The notes below the pieces were generated by a model that did no database searches, was not told where the DNA came from, and saw nothing but the letters and a program-made list of their open reading frames with translations. The position numbers and the translations under genes were made by a program. From Streptomyces eurocidicus (GTDB lineage: Bacteria; Actinomycetota; Actinomycetes; Streptomycetales; Streptomycetaceae), in assembly GCF_002891295.1 (NCBI RefSeq), contig NZ_LGUI01000008.1, forward strand, positions 124,001 to 188,000: 64,000 nucleotides of DNA, read 5' to 3'. Shown here piece by piece: positions 6,994-26,079 of the stretch; position 1 is the first letter of the stretch; each line of letters begins with the position of its first letter.

Positions 6994-8241
6994 TTACGCC
7001 TTGGCCTCTCCCAGCAGCTTCTGGATCCGGGAGACGCCCTCGACGAGGTCCTCGTCACCCAGGGCGTAGGACAGCCGCAGGTAGCCCGGGGTGCCGAACG
7101 CCTCGCCCGGGACCACGGCGACCTCGACCTCGTCGAGGATCAGCGCGGCCAGCTCGACGGAGGTGGCGGGGCGCTTCCCGCGGATCTCCTTGCCGAGCAG
7201 CTCCTTCACGGACGGGTAGGCGTAGAACGCGCCCTCCGGCTCGGGGCAGAGCACGCCGTCGATCTCGTTCAGCATCCGCACGATGGTCCGGCGGCGGCGG
7301 TCGAAGGCGACGCGCATCTCGGCGACGGCGTCCAGGTCACCGGAGACGGCGGCCAGGGCGGCGATCTGTGCGACGTTCGACACGTTGGACGTGGCGTGCG
7401 ACTGGAGGTTGGTCGCGGCCTTGACCACGTCCTTGGGGCCGATGACCCAGCCCACCCGCCAGCCCGTCATGGCGTAGGTCTTGGCGACGCCGTTGACCAC
7501 GATGCACTTGTCGCGCAGCTCGGGGACGACCACCGGCAGGGAAGAGAACTCCGCGTCGCCGTAGACGAGGTGTTCGTAGATCTCGTCCGTGAGCACCCAC
7601 AGGCCGTGCTCGGCGGCCCAGCGGCCGATCTCCTCGACCTGGTCGCGGGTGTACACCGCGCCGGTCGGGTTGGACGGGGAGACGAAGAGGACGACCTTGG
7701 TGCGCTCGGTGCGCGCGGCCTCCAGCTGCTCGACGGAGACCCGGTAGCCGGTGGTCTCGTCGGCGACGACCTCCACCGGGACACCGCCCGCGAGACGGAT
7801 CGACTCGGGGTAGGTGGTCCAGTACGGGGCCGGGACGATGACCTCGTCACCCGGGTCGAGGATCGCGGCGAACGCCTCGTAGATGGCCTGCTTGCCGCCG
7901 TTGGTCACCAGGATCTGGGCGGGGTCGACCTCGTAGCCGGAGTCGCGGAGCGTCTTCTCCGCGATGGCCTTCTTCAGCTCGGGGAGCCCGCCGGCCGGGG
8001 TGTAGCGGTGGAAGCGCGGGTCGCGGCACGCCTCCACGGCGGCCTCGACGATGTAGCCGGGGGTGGGGAAGTCGGGCTCGCCGGCGCCGAAGCCGATCAC
8101 CGGGCGCCCGGCGGCCTTGAGGGCCTTGGCCTTGGCGTCCACGGCGAGCGTCGCCGACTCGGAGATCGCCCCGATGCGGGCCGAGACCCGGCGCTCGGTG
8201 GCGGACTGTACGGGGGGCTGGGAGGGGGTCGCAGCGGTCAT
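6994..8241 (-). CDS. aspC: Pyridoxal-phosphate aminotransferase (aspartate aminotransferase type)
   Basis: A 415-residue fold-type I aminotransferase of the Thermus-like aspartate transaminase subgroup. Motifs in order: [52 protein letters not shown] with the Schiff-base lysine, SNVSNVAQ, and the carboxylate-binding Arg in YLRLSYA. It should transfer amino groups between aspartate and 2-oxoglutarate in the cytosol; some relatives also accept prephenate or LL-diaminopimelate-pathway substrates. ATG 8241 (MTAATPSQ) is preferred to the ORF start three codons earlier. It lies upstream of add on the same strand and diverges from the tRNA-Trp/secE unit. Confidence 0.93.
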   Translation of the reverse strand: MTAATPSQPPVQSATERRVSARIGAISESATLAVDAKAKALKAAGRPVIGFGAGEPDFPTPGYIVEAAVEACRDPRFHRYTPAGGLPELKKAIAEKTLRDSGYEVDPAQILVTNGGKQAIYEAFAAILDPGDEVIVPAPYWTTYPESIRLAGGVPVEVVADETTGYRVSVEQLEAARTERTKVVLFVSPSNPTGAVYTRDQVEEIGRWAAEHGLWVLTDEIYEHLVYGDAEFSSLPVVVPELRDKCIVVNGVAKTYAMTGWRVGWVIGPKDVVKAATNLQSHATSNVSNVAQIAALAAVSGDLDAVAEMRVAFDRRRRTIVRMLNEIDGVLCPEPEGAFYAYPSVKELLGKEIRGKRPATSVELAALILDEVEVAVVPGEAFGTPGYLRLSYALGDEDLVEGVSRIQKLLGEAKA

Positions 8242-8323
8242 ACCCCGCATCGTCGCAGACGGCGGCCGAAGGGGTCACGCGCCCGGTGGAACCGGCCTTC
8301 CCAGGGTGTCCCGGGCGAAGCTG

Positions 8324-8353
8324 TTCGACGGCGGCCGCCGGAACACGTACACT
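8324..8353 (+). promoter_or_regulatory. Putative promoter for tRNA-Trp and secE-nusG
   Basis: TTCGAC (8324-8329), 18-nt spacer, TACACT (8348-8353), about 80 nt before the tRNA. Spacing and -10 box fit the housekeeping sigma consensus; other weak boxes exist nearer the tRNA. Confidence 0.4.
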
Positions 8354-8436
8354 CATGGCTCGTTGGCCCCTCACAGGCGATCCGATCGACGCACAGCGTG
8401 CGTACGACCGGATGCTGTACGTTGAGGGAACCACAA

Positions 8437-8509
8437 AGGGTCGTAGCTCAATTGGTAGAGCACTGGTCTCCAAAACCAGCGGTTGGGGGTTCAAGTCCCT
8501 TCGGCCCTG
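8437..8509 (+). tRNA. tRNA-Trp (anticodon CCA)
   Basis: A 73-nt tRNA. AGGGTCG (8437-8443) pairs with CGGCCCT (8502-8508), discriminator G8509. The anticodon stem CTGGT/ACCAG holds CTCCAAA, so the anticodon is CCA. It is followed closely by secE, the same tRNA-Trp-secE-nusG order as in mycobacteria, so it is probably cotranscribed. Confidence 0.97.
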
Positions 8510-8618
8510 CTACACGCATCTTCACCAGGTTGCGTGCTTGCGTAGGTAATGAAATGCACCGCCGTGCGGCTCAACCGGGCGCGGCACGGCTCACGACCCG
8601 GATTCAGGTGAGGACGTA

Positions 8619-8909
8619 GTGACGGAAGCCCTTGGCTCCACCGCGACGCCTGAGAGCGGTCGTCCCGAGGACGAGGTGGCCACCAAGAAGGGCCGCCGCG
8701 GTGGGAAGCGCGGGAAGAAGGGCCCCTTCGGCCGCCTCGCGCTCTTTTACCGTCAGATCGTCGCCGAACTTCGCAAGGTCGTCTGGCCCACGCGCGGCCA
8801 GCTCTCGACTTACACCACCGTGGTGATCGTCTTTGTCGTCATCGTCATCGGCCTTGTCACCGTGATTGACTATGGGTTCTCCAACGCCGTCAAGTACGTC
8901 TTCGGCTGA
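8619..8909 (+). CDS. secE: Preprotein translocase subunit SecE
   Basis: A 96-residue SecE with one membrane segment (about residues 66-85) preceded by the conserved amphipathic stretch [17 protein letters not shown]. The N-terminal 40 residues are charged and end in a lysine/glycine-rich run. SecE clamps SecY in the SecYEG channel. GTG 8619 follows AGGACG. It is 80 nt before nusG, the standard secE-nusG pair. Confidence 0.96.
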   Translation: MTEALGSTATPESGRPEDEVATKKGRRGGKRGKKGPFGRLALFYRQIVAELRKVVWPTRGQLSTYTTVVIVFVVIVIGLVTVIDYGFSNAVKYVFG

Positions 8910-8989
8910 ACCCGCGCGTAGGGCGGCTGCTTCCAGGAGAGCCGCCCCTTCGCACGTTCCACCCCTTGAAGCCAGGAAGAAGCAGCCAC

Positions 8990-9871
8990 GTGTCTGACCC
9001 GAACCTGAACGACGCCGTCGACTCCGTCGAGGCGGCAGAGGCCGACGTCGACGCGGCTACGGCCGAGGTCGAGGGCGACGACACCGCTCAGGAGATCGTC
9101 GAGAACGCCGACGGCATCGACGAGCTCGATGCCGAGGACGCCGCGCTGGGCGAGCCGGCCGAGCAGGCCGCCATCCACGTCGAGGGCGACGCCGAGTCCG
9201 AGGCCGCCGCCGCGGTCGAGGCCGACGAGGAGCCCGCCGAGGAGCAGGCCCCGGTCGACCCGGTCGCCGCGCTCCGCGACGAGCTGCGTGGTCTGCCCGG
9301 CGAGTGGTACGTCATCCACACCTACGCGGGCTACGAGAACCGCGTGAAGACCAACCTCGAGCAGCGCGCCGTCTCGCTCAATGTCGAAGACTTCATCTTC
9401 CAGGCCGAGGTGCCGCAGGAAGAGGTCGCGCAGATCAAGAACGGCGAGCGCAAGACGGTCCGCCAGAACAAGCTCCCGGGCTACGTCCTGGTGCGCATGG
9501 ACCTGACGAACGAGTCCTGGGGCGTCGTCCGCAACACCCCGGGTGTCACCGGCTTCGTCGGCAACGCCTACGACCCGTACCCGCTGACCCTGGACGAGAT
9601 CGTCAAGATGCTCGCCCCGGAGGCCGAGGAGAAGGCCGCCCGCGAGGCCGCCGAGGCCGAGGGCAAGCCGGCGCCGTCCCGCAAGGTCGAGGTCCAGGTC
9701 CTGGACTTCGAGGTGGGCGACTCGGTCACCGTCACGGACGGCCCCTTCGCGACGCTGCAGGCGACGATCAACGAGATCAACGCCGACTCGAAGAAGGTCA
9801 AGGGCCTCGTCGAGATCTTCGGTCGCGAGACCCCGGTCGAGCTCAGCTTCGACCAGATCCAGAAGAACTAG
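8990..9871 (+). CDS. nusG: Transcription termination/antitermination factor NusG
   Basis: A 293-residue NusG starting at GTG 8990 ([10 protein letters not shown]). Residues 1-90 are an Asp/Glu/Ala-rich extension typical of actinobacterial NusG. The NGN domain begins at [16 protein letters not shown] (about 105) and binds the RNA polymerase clamp. The C-terminal KOW domain contains [15 protein letters not shown] and ends in FDQIQKN; in other bacteria it contacts Rho or S10. E. coli NusG is about 180 residues, so the difference lies in the acidic tail and an inserted [14 protein letters not shown] segment. A terminator-like structure follows. Confidence 0.97.
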   Translation: MSDPNLNDAVDSVEAAEADVDAATAEVEGDDTAQEIVENADGIDELDAEDAALGEPAEQAAIHVEGDAESEAAAAVEADEEPAEEQAPVDPVAALRDELRGLPGEWYVIHTYAGYENRVKTNLEQRAVSLNVEDFIFQAEVPQEEVAQIKNGERKTVRQNKLPGYVLVRMDLTNESWGVVRNTPGVTGFVGNAYDPYPLTLDEIVKMLAPEAEEKAAREAAEAEGKPAPSRKVEVQVLDFEVGDSVTVTDGPFATLQATINEINADSKKVKGLVEIFGRETPVELSFDQIQKN

Positions 9872-9896
9872 TTCCTTCTGGACGAACGCTTCCGAA

Positions 9897-9942
9897 CAGG
9901 TCAGATCAGCTGCTCGCAGCCGGTCTGACCTGCTCGGTTTTT
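9897..9942 (+). terminator. Terminator/attenuator between nusG and rplK
   Basis: CAGGTCAGA (9897-9905) pairs with TCTGACCTG (9924-9932), with an inner GCTGC/GCAGC pairing, and is followed by a T-rich run (TTTTTGG from 9938). One of the few hairpins here with a U tract. Confidence 0.7.
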
Positions 9943-9968
9943 GGCCGCAGCATGTTACCCGTTATCGT
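9941..9968 (+). promoter_or_regulatory. Putative rplK-rplA promoter
   Basis: TTGGCC (9941-9946), 16-nt spacer, TATCGT (9963-9968), 65 nt before rplK and immediately after the nusG terminator. Confidence 0.4.
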
Positions 9969-10032
9969 GGTGCGGTATGCCTGCGCGCACTGTGCGCGGG
10001 CAAAAAACTCTCACTAGGACCCGGAGAGAGCA

Positions 10033-10467
10033 ATGCCTCCCAAGAAGAAGAAGATCACGGGGCTTATCAAGCTCCAGATCAGCGCCGGTGCCGCCAACCC
10101 GGCCCCGCCGGTCGGCCCCGCGCTGGGTCAGCACGGCGTCAACATCATGGAGTTCTGCAAGGCCTACAACGCCGCGACCGAGTCGCAGCGTGGCATGGTC
10201 GTGCCGGTGGAGATCACGGTCTACGAAGACCGTTCCTTCACCTTCGTGACCAAGACTCCGCCGGCCGCGAAGCTGATCCTCAAGGCCGCGGGCGTGGAGA
10301 AGGGCTCCGGCGAGCCCCACACCAAGAAGGTCGCGAAGATCACCCGCGACCAGGTCCGGGACATCGCCACCACCAAGATGCCCGACCTGAACGCCAACGA
10401 CCTCGACGCCGCCGAGAAGATCATCGCGGGCACCGCCCGTTCGATGGGCGTCACGGTCGAGGGCTGA
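10033..10467 (+). CDS. rplK: 50S ribosomal protein L11
   Basis: A 144-residue L11 ([16 protein letters not shown]). The N-terminal domain has [24 protein letters not shown] and the C-terminal RNA-binding domain ends in [12 protein letters not shown]. It binds the GTPase-associated centre of 23S rRNA, is needed for RelA activation (relC mutations in streptomycetes map here), and is the thiostrepton target region. The proline-rich segment is unaltered. First gene of the rplK-rplA pair. Confidence 0.99.
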   Translation: MPPKKKKITGLIKLQISAGAANPAPPVGPALGQHGVNIMEFCKAYNAATESQRGMVVPVEITVYEDRSFTFVTKTPPAAKLILKAAGVEKGSGEPHTKKVAKITRDQVRDIATTKMPDLNANDLDAAEKIIAGTARSMGVTVEG

Positions 10468-10544
10468 TCAAGCCACCCCAAGCGGTACCCGTGGAAGGGC
10501 CGGCGCGGTCCGCACCACGACTCCATAACCACTGAGGAGAAGCA

Positions 10545-11261
10545 GTGAAGCGCAGCAAGACTCTCCGCGCTGCGGACGCCAAGATCGAGGCGGAGCGCCT
10601 GTACGCCCCCCTCGAGGCCGTCCGTCTCGCGAAGGAGACCTCCGCCACCAAGTTCGACGCGACCGTCGAGGTTGCCATGCGTCTGGGCGTCGACCCGCGC
10701 AAGGCCGACCAGATGGTCCGCGGCACCGTGAACCTTCCGCACGGCACCGGTAAGACCGCCCGGGTCCTGGTCTTCGCGACCGGTGACCGTGCTGCGGCCG
10801 CGGAGGCCGCCGGCGCCGACATCGTCGGCTCCGACGAACTGATCGACGAGGTCGCGAAGGGCCGTCTGGACTTCGACGCCGTCGTCGCCACCCCGGACCT
10901 CATGGGCAAGGTCGGCCGCCTCGGCCGCGTGCTCGGCCCGCGTGGTCTGATGCCGAACCCGAAGACCGGTACGGTCACCCCGGACGTGGCGAAGGCTGTC
11001 ACGGACATCAAGGGCGGCAAGATCGAGTTCCGCGTCGACAAGCACTCGAACCTGCACTTCATCATCGGCAAGGTGTCGTTCGATGAGGCCAAGCTGGTCG
11101 AGAACTACGCTGCGGCGCTGGAGGAGATCACCCGTCTCAAGCCCTCCGCCGCGAAGGGTCGCTACATCAAGAAGGCGGCCATGACCACGACGATGGGCCC
11201 CAGCATCCCGCTGGACTCCAACCGCACCCGCAACCTCCTCGCGGAGGACGAGACCGTCTGA
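10545..11261 (+). CDS. rplA: 50S ribosomal protein L1
   Basis: A 238-residue L1 starting at GTG 10545 behind GAGGAG. Contains [28 protein letters not shown] and [15 protein letters not shown], the conserved rRNA-binding features. L1 forms the mobile stalk at the E site. The residues shown are family-typical; a strong terminator follows. Confidence 0.99.
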   Translation: MKRSKTLRAADAKIEAERLYAPLEAVRLAKETSATKFDATVEVAMRLGVDPRKADQMVRGTVNLPHGTGKTARVLVFATGDRAAAAEAAGADIVGSDELIDEVAKGRLDFDAVVATPDLMGKVGRLGRVLGPRGLMPNPKTGTVTPDVAKAVTDIKGGKIEFRVDKHSNLHFIIGKVSFDEAKLVENYAAALEEITRLKPSAAKGRYIKKAAMTTTMGPSIPLDSNRTRNLLAEDETV

Positions 11262-11293
11262 GACGCGTCTCGTAGCGTGTGACACACGTTGTG

Positions 11294-11334
11294 GGCCGGG
11301 CCCGCACCCCTCGGGGGTGCGGGCCCGGCCTTTT
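11294..11334 (+). terminator. Strong terminator after rplA
   Basis: A perfect 17-bp stem (11294-11310 with 11314-11330, TCG loop) followed by TTTT, 33 nt after the stop codon. The following stretch to about 11550 is extremely GC-rich, with no gene or clear signal that I can see. Confidence 0.9.
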
Positions 11335-11555
11335 GTGTACGGCCGTGGGCGGGCCCCGCACGCGCCCGCCGGGGCCCGCGCGGCTCTGGACGGCCCGCAC
11401 GGGGCCTCAAGCGGCCTTGGCACCCCCGCGGCCCGCGTCCGGCGCCGCCGGGGCGGTCGGGCCCGCCGCCCGCCCCGTTCCGGGCCGCCGGTGCCCGCGT
11501 CCCCGGCCCGGCGGCCGGTGCCGCTGTGGCCTCGGTCTCCTTCCCCCGGGTCGAT

Positions 11556-11585
11556 TTGCCTGTGGGCGAGCCGTTCGCGTACCTT
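11556..11585 (+). promoter_or_regulatory. rplJ-rplL promoter
   Basis: TTGCCT (11556-11561), 18-nt spacer, TACCTT (11580-11585). The predicted start near 11592 precedes the structured L10 leader. Confidence 0.6.
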
Positions 11586-11591
11586 GATGCG

Positions 11592-11817
11592 GAAGCCAAA
11601 GACCGCTGGTCGTTGCTGTGCCTTCGCAAGAAGGCGTGGTGGCCGAAGGATCCGCTAGCTGCGGGCGACCTGCGCAGGTGATTTGAGGATGAACTCCCGT
11701 GAGGACCCCTGGTCCGAATGGTCGAGTGCACGCCCCGAGCGCCTGCGCCGGGGCGTTTCGTTTTGCCCAGGTCCCTTCGCGTAGCGGTCCGAATCACCCG
11801 GAAGGAGGCCGAGGCTC
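11592..11817 (+). promoter_or_regulatory. L10 leader with intrinsic attenuator
   Basis: About 225 nt of untranslated leader before rplJ. In other bacteria L10 (with L7/L12) binds such a leader and represses rplJL. Here the proximal half contains GCGGAAGCCAAAGACCGC and AGGATGAACTCCCGTGAGG, consistent with the conserved L10-binding fold. Downstream, ACGCCCCG (11730-11737) pairs with CGGGGCGT (11749-11756), followed by TTCGTTTT: a textbook intrinsic terminator 54 nt before the start codon. Regulation by premature termination is inferred. Confidence 0.7.
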
Positions 11818-12378
11818 ATGGCGAGGCCCGACAAGTCTGCTGCGGTTGCCGAGCTGACGGACAAGTTCCGCAGCTCGAACGCCGCCGTTCTGACTGAGTA
11901 CCGCGGTCTCACCGTGGCGCAGCTCAAGACGCTGCGTCGTTCGCTCGGTGAGAACGCCCAGTACGCCGTGGTGAAGAACACGCTGACCAAGATCGCGGCT
12001 GGCAACGCCGGGATCACGCTGGAGGACGAGCTTTTCGCTGGTCCGACGGCTGTCGCCTTCGTCACCGGTGACCCGGTGGAGTCGGCGAAGGGTCTTCGTG
12101 ACTTCGCCAAGGAGAACCCCAACCTGATCATCAAGGGCGGTGTCCTTGATGGCAAGGCGCTGTCCGCCGATGAGATCAAGAAGCTTGCGGACCTCGAGTC
12201 CCGCGAGGTTCTGCTCGCCAAGCTGGCGGGTGCCATGAAGGGCAAGCAGTCCCAGGCTGCCGCGCTCTTCCAGGCCCTGCCCTCGAAGCTGGTCCGCACC
12301 GTGGACGCGCTTCGCGACAAGGTCGAGCAGGGCGGTGCCGGTACGCCGGCTCCCGTCGAGGCCGAGGCTGCCGAGTAA
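11818..12378 (+). CDS. rplJ: 50S ribosomal protein L10
   Basis: A 186-residue L10 ([20 protein letters not shown]) with the rRNA-binding stretch [14 protein letters not shown] and YAVVKNTL. The C-terminal helix that carries L7/L12 dimers ends in an Ala/Glu-rich tail. ATG 11818 follows GGAAGGAGG. It should both build the ribosomal stalk and repress its own leader. Confidence 0.99.
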   Translation: MARPDKSAAVAELTDKFRSSNAAVLTEYRGLTVAQLKTLRRSLGENAQYAVVKNTLTKIAAGNAGITLEDELFAGPTAVAFVTGDPVESAKGLRDFAKENPNLIIKGGVLDGKALSADEIKKLADLESREVLLAKLAGAMKGKQSQAAALFQALPSKLVRTVDALRDKVEQGGAGTPAPVEAEAAE

Positions 12379-12489
12379 TTCGGGCTCACGCCTGAATCAC
12401 TCGCGTCCGTCACGGTCGCAGCGGGCCCTACGTACGCCCGCCGAAATGTACATCCGGCACCTGCCGAATTAGTGGAAGGATCGCCCATC

Positions 12490-12873
12490 ATGGCGAAGCT
12501 CACCCAGGACGAGCTGCTCGCGCAGTTCGAGGACATGACCCTCATCGACCTCGCCGCGTTCGTGAAGGCGTTCGAGGAGAAGTTCGACGTCACCGCCGCT
12601 GCCCCGGTCGCCGTCGCCGCTGCCGGTGGCGCCGCTGCCGCCGCCGAGGCCGTTGAGGAGCAGGACGAGTTCGACGTCATCCTCACCGCCGCCGGTGACA
12701 AGAAGATCCAGGTCATCAAGGTCGTGCGCGAGCTGACCTCCCTGGGTCTGAAGGAGGCCAAGGACCTCGTCGACGGCACCCCGAAGCCGGTCCTCGAGAA
12801 GGTCGCGAAGGACGCTGCGGAGAAGGCCGCCGAGGCCCTCAAGGGCGCCGGCGCCTCCGTCGAGGTCAAGTGA
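12490..12873 (+). CDS. rplL: 50S ribosomal protein L7/L12
   Basis: A 127-residue stalk protein starting at ATG 12490 ([16 protein letters not shown]). N-terminal dimerisation helices, an Ala/Gly/Val-rich hinge ([18 protein letters not shown]), and the C-terminal factor-binding domain with [21 protein letters not shown] and [14 protein letters not shown]. It recruits EF-Tu and EF-G. A terminator follows. Confidence 0.99.
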   Translation: MAKLTQDELLAQFEDMTLIDLAAFVKAFEEKFDVTAAAPVAVAAAGGAAAAAEAVEEQDEFDVILTAAGDKKIQVIKVVRELTSLGLKEAKDLVDGTPKPVLEKVAKDAAEKAAEALKGAGASVEVK

Positions 12874-12907
12874 CCCACGGAGTCTCCTGACTCCTTGTTT
12901 CACGTAT

Positions 12908-12941
12908 CAAGGGCGATCACCCATGCGGGTGGTCGCCCTTG
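12908..12941 (+). terminator. Terminator after rplL
   Basis: A 15-bp stem (12908-12922 with 12927-12941, ATGC loop, one wobble). It separates rplJL from the rpoBC promoter region and may be leaky, as it is in other bacteria. Confidence 0.75.
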
Positions 12942-12961
12942 GGCGTTCCCGCGACGGCTTG

Positions 12962-12989
12962 TTGCCCTGAGGCCAGGGGCGAGTATGGT
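12962..12989 (+). promoter_or_regulatory. rpoB promoter
   Basis: TTGCCC (12962-12967), 16-nt spacer, TATGGT (12984-12989), predicted start near 12996. A further weak TACACT box is visible near 13246. Confidence 0.55.
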
Positions 12990-12995
12990 GATCAT

Positions 12996-13413
12996 CGGTG
13001 TCTGCCGAGCGGGCAGCCGCTCGGGCGCCACGGGAGGCACCCGGAGGCCGAGGGGCCTTGACGAACGGCACGCCGCGCGCGATTCTCAGGGGCGCGTCGC
13101 CACATCGATCCAGGGCCCCAGGCATGGATCGCAGGCGAAGAGGGAAGCCTTGCTCCAGGCATGAGGAACAACAGGATCCCGGAGGGAGAGATTGGTATCG
13201 CACCGGTCTCCGGAAATCCGCTCTGGACATCAGTGGGCCAAGTGGCTACACTGACCCTTTGCGCTGCCTGTTAGCTGCTCCCTGCCCGTCACCAGGGGCA
13301 TGCCCACTGTCGAGCCATGCTGATGGAAACCCGCTGAGCTGGGATTTCTCTCGTATGCACGGAGTGGGGCCGGTACGCGCGTAGTGAGTCCGAGCCCTCG
13401 GAAGGACCCCCTC
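12996..13413 (+). promoter_or_regulatory. Long untranslated leader of rpoB
   Basis: About 420 nt without a credible gene. CCGAGCGG (13005-13012) pairs with CCGCTCGG (13017-13024) near the predicted 5' end. Autogenous control of rpoBC at a leader is known in enterobacteria; whether this leader does so is inference. It could also contain a second promoter. Confidence 0.45.
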
Positions 13414-16896
<3,483 letters not shown>

Positions 16897-16903
16897 CGGG
16901 TCT

Positions 16904-16931
16904 GGTGGGGGCCCCGCAAGAGGCCCCCACC
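16904..16931 (+). other. Hairpin between rpoB and rpoC
   Basis: GGTGGGGGCC (16904-16913) pairs perfectly with GGCCCCCACC (16922-16931), 8 nt after the rpoB stop and 87 nt before rpoC. It may be an RNA-processing or stability element, or a partial terminator that tunes the rpoB:rpoC ratio. Confidence 0.6.
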
Positions 16932-17017
16932 GTCCCCGGACCCCCAGACCACTGATGTAGAGCCCATACCTCGCTAGCGCGAGAGGGCACGACCCCTGAA
17001 AGAGGGATTGACGACAA

Positions 17018-20917
<3,900 letters not shown>

Positions 20918-20936
20918 GACGCGAGCGGTACGTCAC

Positions 20937-20972
20937 GCAGGGCGGTCATTCCTTCGGGGGTGGCCGCCCTGC
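20937..20972 (+). terminator. Terminator after rpoC
   Basis: GCAGGGCGGTCA (20937-20948) pairs with TGGCCGCCCTGC (20961-20972), one wobble, 20 nt past the stop codon. Confidence 0.75.
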
Positions 20973-20991
20973 GGCGTTCCCTCCGGGGCGC

Positions 20992-21219
20992 GGGTGCCGC
21001 TGCGCGGGGCTTTGTCCCCTACCCGCCCCTTCCCGTAACCGGGGCTGGCGCCCCGGGCCCCCGTTCCGCGCTGACGCGCGGTGGCCTCAAACGCCGGCCG
21101 GGCTGGATTTTCGCCCGGTTCCGGGCAACAACTCAGCCCGTCCGGCGTTTGAGGACCGGGGTTCGGGGCGGAGCCCCGTTCGGGAAGGGGCGGGGTGGGG
21201 AAAAAGCCCCGCGCAGCGG
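20992..21219. repeat. Large nested palindromic repeat, copy 1 (rpoC-rpsL gap)
   Basis: The outer arms 20997-21035 and 21181-21219 are complementary at 36 of 39 positions (beginning CCGCTGCGCGGGGCTTT). The inner arms 21085-21105 (CCTCAAACGCCGG...) and 21134-21154 match at 20 of 21. No reading frame inside looks coding. The same architecture recurs at 51951-52100. The element fills much of the 700-nt gap between rpoC and rpsL. Confidence 0.8.
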
Positions 21220-21370
21220 GCCGCGCACCCTCACCACCCCGCCGTGACTCATCGCACAACCCGGGATCGATCTCCCGAAACCGGGCGGTAGTCACCCGTT
21301 CGGCGGAACCGGGTACCCATAATTGCGACATACGACGCACATCGGGTCGTCCACCGCGTGTGCATTTGTT

Positions 21371-21399
21371 TTGACCGCAGCCCATGCGGTAGGTACGCT
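21371..21399 (+). promoter_or_regulatory. str operon (rpsL) promoter
   Basis: TTGACC (21371-21376), 17-nt spacer, TACGCT (21394-21399). One of the best sigma-70-type promoters in the window; predicted start near 21406, giving a leader of about 210 nt before rpsL. Confidence 0.7.
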
Positions 21400-21537
21400 C
21401 TGACCTTGTGCCTGGGGTGTCCCTGGGCTCTCGTGCGTGCCTTCAAACCGCGCGAGGGACCCGGTGCCGAGCGGTTTCGACCGGCTCGGAGACACCGAAA
21501 TCTGTGCCCATCCGCCTCCGGCGGGGGTCTGCAGCTT

Positions 21538-21562
21538 CGACACACCCGACCGCGTGGGTCGG
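21538..21562 (+). promoter_or_regulatory. Leader hairpin shared with the rpsJ leader (copy A)
   Basis: Within the rpsL leader, CCGACC (21546-21551) pairs with GGTCGG (21557-21562) around a GCGTG loop. The surrounding 25 nt match positions 28774-28798 of the rpsJ leader at 24 of 25 bases. It ends 54 nt before the rpsL start. Function unknown; candidate binding site for a ribosomal protein or other regulator. Confidence 0.65.
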
Positions 21563-21616
21563 TGTTTGCTCCCAGGTTAGTTTTATCGTGATCGGCACAC
21601 AGAAACCGGAGAAACG

Positions 21617-21988
21617 GTGCCTACGATCCAGCAGCTGGTCCGAAAGGGCCGGCAGGACAAGGTCGAGAAGAACAAGACGCCCGCGCTCGAGGGTTCGCCC
21701 CAGCGTCGTGGCGTCTGCACGCGTGTTTTCACGACCACCCCGAAGAAGCCGAACTCGGCGCTCCGTAAGGTCGCGCGTGTGCGTCTGACCTCCGGCATCG
21801 AGGTCACCGCTTACATTCCGGGTGAGGGCCACAACCTGCAGGAGCACTCGATCGTGCTCGTGCGCGGTGGCCGTGTGAAGGACCTGCCGGGTGTTCGCTA
21901 CAAGATCATCCGCGGCTCCCTCGACACGCAGGGCGTCAAGAACCGTAAGCAGGCTCGCAGCCGCTACGGCGCCAAGAAGGAGAAGTAA
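21617..21988 (+). CDS. rpsL: 30S ribosomal protein S12
   Basis: A 123-residue S12 starting at GTG 21617 behind CGGAGAA. The decoding-centre loops are wild type for streptomycin response: [10 protein letters not shown] with Lys43 and [10 protein letters not shown] with Lys88. The basic C-terminus RYGAKKEK is standard. It is the first gene of the str operon and is followed by rpsG after 2 nt. Confidence 0.99.
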   Translation: MPTIQQLVRKGRQDKVEKNKTPALEGSPQRRGVCTRVFTTTPKKPNSALRKVARVRLTSGIEVTAYIPGEGHNLQEHSIVLVRGGRVKDLPGVRYKIIRGSLDTQGVKNRKQARSRYGAKKEK

Positions 21989-21990
21989 GA

Positions 21991-22461
21991 ATGCCTCGTA
22001 AGGGCCCCGCCCCGAAGCGCCCGGTCATCATCGACCCGGTTTACGGCTCCCCCCTGGTGACGTCGCTCATCAACAAGATCCTCCTGCACGGCAAGCGCTC
22101 CACCGCCGAGCGCATCGTGTACGGCGCCATGGAGGGTCTGCGCGAGAAGACCGGTAACGACCCGGTCATCACCCTCAAGCGCGCCCTCGAGAACGTCAAG
22201 CCGGCTCTCGAGGTCAAGTCCCGCCGCGTCGGTGGCGCCACCTACCAGGTGCCGGTCGAGGTCCGTCCGGGCCGCGCCTCCACCCTGGCGCTCCGCTGGG
22301 TCGTGGGTTACTCCCGCGCCCGTCGCGAGAAGACCATGACCGAGCGCCTCATGAACGAGCTCCTGGACGCCTCCAACGGTCTGGGCGCTGCGGTCAAGAA
22401 GCGCGAGGACACCCACAAGATGGCCGAGTCCAACAAGGCCTTCGCGCACTACCGCTGGTAG
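21991..22461 (+). CDS. rpsG: 30S ribosomal protein S7
   Basis: A 156-residue S7 ([20 protein letters not shown]) containing [15 protein letters not shown] and the C-terminal NKAFAHYRW. It nucleates assembly of the 30S head. In E. coli S7 is the translational repressor of the str operon; the very short rpsL-rpsG gap fits translational coupling. Confidence 0.99.
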   Translation: MPRKGPAPKRPVIIDPVYGSPLVTSLINKILLHGKRSTAERIVYGAMEGLREKTGNDPVITLKRALENVKPALEVKSRRVGGATYQVPVEVRPGRASTLALRWVVGYSRARREKTMTERLMNELLDASNGLGAAVKKREDTHKMAESNKAFAHYRW

Positions 22462-22500
22462 TCGCTACCCCCATCGAGATCCGAGAGAAGACTGAGCCAT

Positions 22501-24624
<2,124 letters not shown>

Positions 24625-24664
24625 TCCAGCTCTCGTCTCCACAGACGAAGCTCACGCTTTAGGC

Positions 24665-24736
24665 TTGACACCGACTGTCGGGGCATACCGCCGCAAACCG
24701 TAAGGTTTGTGTCGGGTGCCCCGGCGGACGGCACCC
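24665..24736 (+). promoter_or_regulatory. fusA-tuf intergenic promoter-like box and two hairpins
   Basis: TTGACA (24665-24670) is a consensus -35; the best -10 candidate, TACCGC about 15 nt downstream, is suboptimally spaced. Two hairpins follow: CAAACC/GGTTTG (24694-24699 with 24704-24709, GTAA loop) and GGGTGCC/GGCACCC (24714-24720 with 24730-24736). Separate tuf transcription is plausible, given the very high EF-Tu demand. Confidence 0.45.
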
Positions 24737-24796
24737 CAGAAGATCACCTGGCGCCGATGAAGTAAGGCGTACAGAACCACTCCGTAGGAGGACCCA

Positions 24797-25990
<1,194 letters not shown>

Positions 25991-26011
25991 GTCTTCTTAC
26001 TTGAAGGTCTG

Positions 26012-26047
26012 AAAGGGCCCGCACATCCTCGGATGTGCGGGCCCTTT
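26012..26047. terminator. Strong bidirectional terminator between tuf and the PIG-L gene
   Basis: A 17-bp perfect stem (26012-26028 with 26031-26047, flanked by AAA/TTT) lies between two convergent genes and should work for both strands. Confidence 0.85.
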
Positions 26048-26079
26048 CGCTTGCCCCGGCGGCGCCGCCGGCCGCGGGC

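Noticed and set aside
5761-8619. A 952-residue plus-strand frame opposite add and the aminotransferase
   Set aside because: It runs through tRNA-Trp and is antisense to two well-supported genes.
9897-9942. Structure between nusG and rplK as a riboswitch
   Set aside because: It is a simple stem with a T run directly after a stop codon, explained as a terminator.
13384-13413. GTG 13384 as the start of rpoB
   Set aside because: It adds ten residues not seen in family members that I recall, whereas TTG 13414 gives the usual MAASRN start and is preceded by GGAAGGA.
20992-21219. The nested palindrome as part of an insertion sequence
   Set aside because: No transposase frame, no target-site duplication that I can see, and the second copy is of different inner length.
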